From JAOPZW01 sp034664395 (GTDB lineage Bacteria > Actinomycetota > Thermoleophilia > Solirubrobacterales > Solirubrobacteraceae): DNA of 16,547 nucleotides. Positions 12,625 through 16,547 of this stretch are shown here, in pieces. The notes below the pieces were generated by a model. That model did no database searches. It worked only from the letters and a program-made list of their open reading frames with translations, and had not been told where the DNA came from. Every line of letters starts with the position of its first letter. Position 1 is the first letter of the stretch. Where the stretch lies: positions 1 through 16,547 of the forward strand of contig JAXDHQ010000088.1 in NCBI GenBank assembly GCA_034664395.1. Reading direction: 5' to 3'. The translations under genes and the position numbers were made by a program.

Positions 12625-13088
12625 TGCGCTCCTCCCTCCGAAACGACGCGGAGATCGTAGTCCAGCCACCGCGAGCGCCGGGCGCCGACGCGATCGTAGA
12701 CCGCCTGGGCGCGGTCGTTGTCCGGCTTGGTCTGCCACGTGAGCGCGACGGCTCCGCGCTCGCGGCAGCGCTCCAGGCAGGCGCCGATCAGCGCGTCCGC
12801 GGCGCCGGCGCCCCTCGCCGCCGGCGCGACGAACAGGTCGTTCATCACGCCGATGCGCGCCGCGCGCGTGGTCGACCACGTCCAGTAGATCGTGGCGAAG
12901 CCGATCGCCGCGCCGTCGTCGTCGCGGGCGAGGAGCTGCAGGCCCTCGCGCTCGGGGTCGGCGATCAACGCGCGGCTCAGGGTCAGCAGGTCGTGGTCGG
13001 GCGGCGCGACCTCGTAGAAGTCGAGGTAGCCGCGCACGAGCTCGAGCAGCTCCGCGAGGTCGCGCTCGCCGACCACGCCGACGGTCAT
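12621..13088 (-). CDS. GNAT-family N-acetyltransferase
   Basis: Acetyl-CoA-dependent acyltransferase of the GNAT superfamily, 155 residues, cytoplasmic. The core strand and acetyl-CoA loop GVMNDLFVAPAARGAGAADALI (80-101) contains the R/QxxGxG/A motif at 92-97 (RGAGAA). The later ALTWQTKPDNDRAQAVYDRVGAR (115-137) is the usual N-terminal-Asn/AxxxYxxxGF-like motif B. The substrate (small amine, antibiotic or protein N-terminus) cannot be told. Start ATG at 13088 overlaps the SDR stop by 4 bp (ATGA) and its own stop overlaps the cupin start by 4 bp. Both neighbours are in the same operon. Confidence 0.9.
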   Translation of the reverse strand: MTVGVVGERDLAELLELVRGYLDFYEVAPPDHDLLTLSRALIADPEREGLQLLARDDDGAAIGFATIYWTWSTTRAARIGVMNDLFVAPAARGAGAADALIGACLERCRERGAVALTWQTKPDNDRAQAVYDRVGARRSRWLDYDLRVVSEGGAQ

Positions 13089-13912
13089 GTCGTCATGCCG
13101 CCGAACTGCCCCCCGGTGATGTTCAGGACCTGCCCGTGGACGTAGTTGCTCCACGGCGAGCACAGGAAGAAGACGCCGCCGGCCGCTTCCTCGGGCGTGC
13201 CCGCGCGGCCGAGCGGGATGAGCATCGGGGCCATGCCGCGGAGCTGGTCGGGGATGCCGAGCTGCACCTTCTCGCCGCCGATCTCCATCGTGTTGCTGTC
13301 GACCTTGGAGGCGGTAAGGCGCGTCTCGATGAAGCCGAACGCCACGGCGTTGACGTTGACCTTGAACTGGCCCCATTCCTTGGCCAGCGTCTTGGTCATG
13401 CCGACGACGCCGGCCTTGCCGGCCGCGTAGTTGGCCTGCCCGGCGTTGCCCATGGTCCCCGAGATCGAGGAGACGTTGACGACCTTGCGGAAGACCTCCT
13501 CGCCGCGCTCGCGCTCGGCCTTGGCCGGCTCGCGGAGGTGCGGTGCCGCGGCGCGGATGACCCGGAAGGGGACGACGAGGTGGATGTCGAGCATGCGCTG
13601 GAACCACTCGTCGCTCATCTTGTGGATCGGCGCGTCGAGGGTGTAGCCGGCGTTGTTGACGACGATGTCGAGCCGGCCCCACGCGTCGATGGCGGTCTGC
13701 ACGAGCGCCTCGGGCGCGCCCGTCTGGGTGAGGTCGCCGCCGTGCACCGCGGTCTCGCCGGCGATGGCGTCGGCCGTCTCACGCGCGAGGTCGGCGTCGA
13801 GGTCGTTGATCACGACCCGCGCCCCGTGTTCGGACAGCAGCTCGGCGGTCGCCCTCCCGATGCCCCTGGCGCTGCCGGTGACGATCGCCACCTTGTCGTC
13901 GAGGACTCCCAT
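13085..13912 (-). CDS. FabG-like short-chain dehydrogenase/reductase
   Basis: NAD(P)(H)-dependent classical SDR of 275 residues, close to 3-oxoacyl-ACP reductases. Seen: TGSARGIG (12-19) nucleotide-binding loop; INDLD (35-39), an acidic end to beta-2 favouring NAD(H) over NADP(H); NNAG (86-89); the catalytic Ser149 in NVSSISG, Tyr162 and Lys166 in NYAAGKAG; and the C-terminal VLNITGGQFGG. An insertion of about 12 residues (LREPAKAERERGEEVF, 126-141) lies before beta-5, as in some actinobacterial fatty-acid or steroid SDRs. The active site is complete, unlike the short SDR homologue at 10532. The ATG at 13912 has AAGGAG six bases upstream, the strongest Shine-Dalgarno in the operon. Gap to the PHP gene is 37 bp. 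The substrate is unknown; 3-oxoacyl or hydroxyacyl-CoA is plausible. Confidence 0.92.
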   Translation of the reverse strand: MGVLDDKVAIVTGSARGIGRATAELLSEHGARVVINDLDADLARETADAIAGETAVHGGDLTQTGAPEALVQTAIDAWGRLDIVVNNAGYTLDAPIHKMSDEWFQRMLDIHLVVPFRVIRAAAPHLREPAKAERERGEEVFRKVVNVSSISGTMGNAGQANYAAGKAGVVGMTKTLAKEWGQFKVNVNAVAFGFIETRLTASKVDSNTMEIGGEKVQLGIPDQLRGMAPMLIPLGRAGTPEEAAGGVFFLCSPWSNYVHGQVLNITGGQFGGMTT

Positions 13913-13949
13913 GCACGTCTCCTTGTCGGGTTCGAGGAACGCCGGGATG

Positions 13950-14987
13950 CTATTGGCTGACCGGCCAATCAGCGCGCAGGTAGACCGGGTTGGAGAGCAG
14001 CCAGACGCGGCCGTCGATCCGGGCCTCGACCCGGTGCGCGCCGGCGTGCGAGACGTCGAGCGCGAGCTCGCTGACGCCGCGCTCGTCGGCGATCGGCGTC
14101 CCGTCGCGCAGGACGCGCACGTCCGCCGCCCGCGGCAGCGCGAGGCGCAGGCGGCCCGGTCGCGCGGCGGTCTCGGCGCCCATCGGGACGTCGGGTTCGC
14201 CGTCGCGCTCGAGCCACAGGCGGGCGCCCGCGGCGGGTCCGGCCGGCGGGCGATGCAGCCAGGCGCGGCCCTCGCGCAGCGCCTCGAGCACGAGCCCGGC
14301 GTCGTGCTCGAGCTCGCCCGTCGGCGGCGCGCCGAGCAGCAGGTGGGTGCGCAGCCAGCCGAACCAGCGCCGGTTGGGCATCGGCGAGAGCACGCGCCCG
14401 GCGATGCGCACGCCGAGCTGATGGGCGTCGACGCCGCCGAGGGCGGCGATGCGCCGGCGCGCGCACAGGCGGTCCCACCCGGCGAGGTTCGCCGCCGGCG
14501 GACCGAGGTCGAGCGTGCGGTCGGGGTTGCGCAGGAAGCGCAGGACGTCCAGCGGCGAGTGCACGCCGTCGACGACGTCGCTGGCCACGTTCCACAGCTC
14601 GAGGCCGGTGACGCCGGGCGCGTCGAGCGCCGGCCAGGCGCCGGGGCTGCGCCGCCCGTGCGCGAACGGGTGGGCGGCGAAGCCGAAGCCGCCGCGAGCC
14701 GCGACCGCGGCGGCCACGCCGGCGGCGTCGAGGCCGCGATGGCGGATGGGCTCCGGGATGCCGAACGCGAGGAAGTGGGCGCCGCGGCGGAGGCTGACCT
14801 CGACGCCGGAGAGCACCAGCACGCCGTCGTGCCAGCCGCTCCCGGGGGCCAGCGCGTCGTGGTCGGTGACGAGCACCGCCTGGGCGCCGGCGGCGCGGGC
14901 GTCGGCGGCGATCTCCGGGACGGTGGCCGTCCCGTCGGAGTGGGTGGAGTGGACGTGCGCGACGCACGACAGGTCGTGCAGCGTCAT
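13950..14987 (-). CDS. PHP-domain metal-dependent phosphoesterase
   Basis: A 345-residue protein with an N-terminal PHP (polymerase and histidinol phosphatase) domain, a TIM-like barrel with a multinuclear metal centre that hydrolyses phosphoesters. Metal motifs seen: HVHSTHSDG (11-19; His11, His13, Asp18), TDHD (41-44), GVEVS with Glu63, AAHPF (His106), and GGVDAHQLG (Asp187, His189). The order and spacing match stand-alone PHP phosphoesterases of the YciV/TrpH type, although the region after residue 200 diverges. Residues about 255-340 form an all-beta C-terminal extension (RLRLALPRAADVRVLRDG...HRVEARIDGRVWLLSNPVYL) typical of PHP proteins with a carbohydrate- or lipid-binding-like sandwich. 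The ATG at 14987 overlaps the MFS stop by 4 bp and has a GGGGG stretch three bases upstream. Confidence 0.9.
   Translation of the reverse strand: MTLHDLSCVAHVHSTHSDGTATVPEIAADARAAGAQAVLVTDHDALAPGSGWHDGVLVLSGVEVSLRRGAHFLAFGIPEPIRHRGLDAAGVAAAVAARGGFGFAAHPFAHGRRSPGAWPALDAPGVTGLELWNVASDVVDGVHSPLDVLRFLRNPDRTLDLGPPAANLAGWDRLCARRRIAALGGVDAHQLGVRIAGRVLSPMPNRRWFGWLRTHLLLGAPPTGELEHDAGLVLEALREGRAWLHRPPAGPAAGARLWLERDGEPDVPMGAETAARPGRLRLALPRAADVRVLRDGTPIADERGVSELALDVSHAGAHRVEARIDGRVWLLSNPVYLRADWPVSQ
13952..13969. promoter_or_regulatory. Inverted repeat ATTGGC-N6-GCCAAT upstream of the FabG-like gene
   Basis: Six-base perfect arms around TGACCG, overlapping the last codons of the PHP gene and ending 39 bp before the SDR start. 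It could be an internal operator or a weak processing/attenuation hairpin dividing the operon into MFS-PHP and SDR-GNAT-cupin. Confidence 0.4.
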
Positions 14988-16213
14988 CGGCCCCCGTCGG
15001 CCTCGGTGTCGCGCAGGGGGCGCATCACCGGGATCGAGGCGAGGATCGCCCCCGCGCACACGACCCACATCCAGCGGTAGTCGTGGCCGGCGACCTGGAT
15101 CGCCACGCCGGCGAGCAGCGGCCCGAGCGCCGTCCCCAGCCCGCGGCTGAGCGAGTACAGGCCGGTCACGGCGCCGTGCTGGCCGGGCGGCATCATCGGC
15201 ATCAGCAGCGCGTAGGGGAGCGACATCGTGACGCCGCCGCCCAAGGCGATGAACGGGACCGCGACCACGAGCGGCACGGCCGCCGTCGTCAGGAACGGCA
15301 CGAGCAGCCCGAGCCCGTAGACGACCAGCGACCAGCGCATCACCCGCGCGCGGCCCATCCGGTCGCCGAGCGGGCCGCTGACGAGCGCGCCGAGCAGGAT
15401 GAACAGCGCCCCGGCCGCGATCGCGGCCGACGAGCCGGCCAGCGAGAAGCCCAGCGTCTTGGTCACGTAGAGGACGATGAACGTCTTGAGCGCCGCGAGC
15501 GCCAGCTCCCACAGGGCGTTGGCGGCGAGGAACGCCTGCAGCGTGCTGTCGCCGCGCACGAGGTCGAGGACGCGCCGGGCCGTCGCGGCGACCGGCTCCT
15601 CCTTGCGCGGCCGCTCGCGGCGGCGGTAGCGCAGGCCGGCGCCGATGAAGGCGCCGAGGCTGATCGCGACGACCGCGGCGGCGGCCACGAACGGCAGCGG
15701 CTTGGCGATCGAGATGAGCAGGCCGCCGCCGAGCAGCGCCAGGAACGTGCCGAGTCCGCGGAAGATCGCCTGCGAGCTCTGCGCCCGGCCGGCGATCTCG
15801 TCGTCGAGCAGGTCGGGGTAGAGCGCGCGGTAGGGCTCGTAGGCGACGAAGTAGGCGGCGAAGAAGATGGCCAGCGCGACGGCCGCGGCCGCGATCGAGT
15901 TGACGAAGCCCAGCAGCGCCAGCGACACGACCAGCGGCGGGGTCGCCGCGATGATGAACGGCAGCCGGCTGCCGATCGGCGTGCGGACGCGATCCGACCA
16001 CGAGCCCACGACGAGCGGCAGCCACAGGGCCATCAGGCCCTCGCCGCCGATGAGCAGCCCGACCACGATCGAGGACTTCGAGAAGTCCTCGGCCAGCACC
16101 GGCAGGTAGGTCGAGACGGTGGTGATCGCGAGGGCGAGCGCGAACGTCGGCACGCCGAGGATGGCCAGCGTCCGCAGCTCCTCCCGTCCGAGCGAGCGCT
16201 CCGCGGTGGCCAT
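14984..16213 (-). CDS. MFS transporter
   Basis: Secondary transporter of the major facilitator superfamily, 409 residues with about 12 hydrophobic segments and a central cytoplasmic loop rich in Arg/Lys/Glu (RYRRRERPRKEEPVAATARR). Motif-A-like sequences stand after TM2 (GSWSDRVRTPIGSRLPF, 70-86) and after TM8 (SGPLGDRMGRARVM). The first of these, with SDRxRTxxGxRxPF, resembles the sugar-proton symporter branch (SLC45/GPH-like) more than drug exporters, but the substrate is not determinable. I chose the ATG at 16213: the upstream open frame is compositionally unlike an MFS N-terminus, and a CGGAA-N6-TTCCG repeat plus a TAGCGT box sit immediately upstream. First gene of the five-gene operon; its TGA overlaps the PHP ATG. 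Confidence 0.92.
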   Translation of the reverse strand: MATAERSLGREELRTLAILGVPTFALALAITTVSTYLPVLAEDFSKSSIVVGLLIGGEGLMALWLPLVVGSWSDRVRTPIGSRLPFIIAATPPLVVSLALLGFVNSIAAAAVALAIFFAAYFVAYEPYRALYPDLLDDEIAGRAQSSQAIFRGLGTFLALLGGGLLISIAKPLPFVAAAAVVAISLGAFIGAGLRYRRRERPRKEEPVAATARRVLDLVRGDSTLQAFLAANALWELALAALKTFIVLYVTKTLGFSLAGSSAAIAAGALFILLGALVSGPLGDRMGRARVMRWSLVVYGLGLLVPFLTTAAVPLVVAVPFIALGGGVTMSLPYALLMPMMPPGQHGAVTGLYSLSRGLGTALGPLLAGVAIQVAGHDYRWMWVVCAGAILASIPVMRPLRDTEADGGR

Positions 16214-16221
16214 GCCCCTGC

Positions 16222-16227
16222 ACGCTA
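16222..16227 (-). promoter_or_regulatory. Possible -10 box TAGCGT of the MFS operon
   Basis: TAGCGT on the minus strand, eight bases before the MFS ATG, giving a leaderless or near-leaderless mRNA. The operator copy ends one base upstream of it. TANNNT is degenerate, so this is tentative. Confidence 0.35.
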
Positions 16228-16228
16228 G

Positions 16229-16244
16229 CGGAACGCCGGTTCCG
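16229..16244. promoter_or_regulatory. Putative TetR operator O3, CGGAA-N6-TTCCG
   Basis: CGGAA-CGCCGG-TTCCG, same arms and same 6-bp spacing as O1 and O2 beside the TetR gene. It lies 15 bp upstream of the MFS start codon, in the position expected for a repressor that blocks the operon promoter. Confidence 0.6.
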
Positions 16245-16449
16245 TCTGGGGTTGCGCGTCCGCGGCCTCCGTTGGGTTGCGAGCCGTGACGTTCGCGGCC
16301 CGTCCGAGCCGCGTGTTCGGGACGGAGCGCTTGGCGGTTGCCGTCGTCGTGGGCGGTCCGACTGCGCGGCGAGGGGAGAGAGCCTGCGCAGCCTCGTGAC
16401 GTTCGTGGTGTGCGGGTGGCGAGGGCCGGCACAAGTGCCGACCGTCCTC

Positions 16450-16503
16450 GGGGGGTGTGGTCACTTGAGGTCGCTATGACGACCTTTTCTGACCACGCCC
16501 CCC
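16450..16503. other. Hairpin enclosing a possible ribosome binding site and start codon
   Basis: Outer 14-bp stem with one G-T wobble (GGGGGGTGTGGTCA at 16450-16463 with 16490-16503) and inner 6-bp stem AGGTCG/CGACCT (16468-16473 with 16480-16485) capped by the loop CTATGA. The GAGG at 16467-16470 and the ATG at 16476-16478 fall within the hairpin, the ATG in the apical loop. Confidence 0.6.
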
Positions 16504-16547
16504 TCGATCTGCCCGCAGCCGACGGACCTGGCCGCGGGGGGGCCCCC
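16476..16547 (+). CDS. Possible start of an unidentified gene, cut by window edge
   Basis: An ATG at 16476, five bases after GAGG, opens a frame of 24 codons that stays open to the window end. The visible peptide begins MTTFSDHAPLDLPAADGPG and ends in a Gly-rich run. Too little is present to assign a family, and the GC-rich end could keep a frame open by chance. The Shine-Dalgarno spacing and a divergent layout with the MFS operon favour a real gene. Confidence 0.35.
   Translation, partial: MTTFSDHAPLDLPAADGPGRGGAP

Larger units (their letters stand above)
16214..16475. other. Spacer upstream of the MFS operon
   Basis: No supported gene. Besides the operator copy at 16229-16244 it holds an 11-base direct repeat CGTGACGTTCG (16285-16295 and 16395-16405) and a CGGCAC-AA-GTGCCG inverted repeat (16427-16440). 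The latter lies 35 bp before the possible partial gene at 16476. Composition is slightly more mixed than the coding regions. Confidence 0.6.

Noticed and set aside
13950..16223. A single 757-residue minus-strand protein
   Set aside because: The frame runs out of phase through the MFS gene and joins the PHP frame by chance; the MFS frame has 12 membrane segments and ends at the PHP start.
16285..16405. 11-base direct repeat CGTGACGTTCG as attachment or operator sites
   Set aside because: It is short, 110 bp apart, with no integrase or symmetric structure nearby; mentioned only in the spacer description.

Overview
The window is a very GC-rich, gene-dense bacterial chromosome segment. Its codon use (third positions almost all G or C), the many GTG and possibly leaderless starts, a membrane-tethered ECF-type sigma factor, and a secreted RTX protein whose repeat blocks end in Cys-containing caps all suggest a high-GC actinobacterium, plausibly of the Thermoleophilia/Solirubrobacterales type. 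That placement is an inference from gene style. There is no rRNA, tRNA, recognisable IS element, phage gene or CRISPR array.

Left part (1-3000, all minus strand). In transcription order it holds a stand-alone 70-residue biotin carrier domain, a 336-bp gap full of nested inverted repeats, a crotonase resembling methylmalonyl-CoA decarboxylase, exodeoxyribonuclease III, a perfect 27-bp palindrome, and a bioF gene cut by the window edge. A biotin carrier, a possible acyl-CoA decarboxylase and a biotin-synthesis gene together suggest biotin-linked acyl-CoA metabolism.

Middle (3001-11080). A 402-bp divergent spacer with a 14-bp palindrome and a long two-tier hairpin precedes a PlsC-type acyltransferase. 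This converges with a PrxQ-like peroxiredoxin, the two stop codons sharing one CTAG. Next come a secreted PQQ-type sugar dehydrogenase and a sigma factor with a C-terminal membrane anchor. The sigma gene overlaps the 3' end of a convergent gene for a 768-residue secreted beta-propeller/RTX protein. A lactonase-type metallo-beta-lactamase gene and a short SDR homologue that has lost its catalytic residues are divergent, with only 25 bp between their start codons.

Right part (11081-16547). A TetR regulator is divergent from a small uncharacterised gene. The spacer holds two copies of the inverted repeat CGGAA-N6-TTCCG bracketing a TATAGT -10 box. A third copy sits directly upstream of an MFS transporter gene that heads a tightly packed minus-strand operon: MFS, PHP-domain phosphoesterase, FabG-like SDR, GNAT acetyltransferase and cupin. 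Three of its four junctions are 4-bp start/stop overlaps. The simplest reading is a small TetR regulon covering the orphan gene and the five-gene operon, and this is the most interesting candidate system here. At the right edge a possible plus-strand gene starts inside a strong hairpin and runs off the window.
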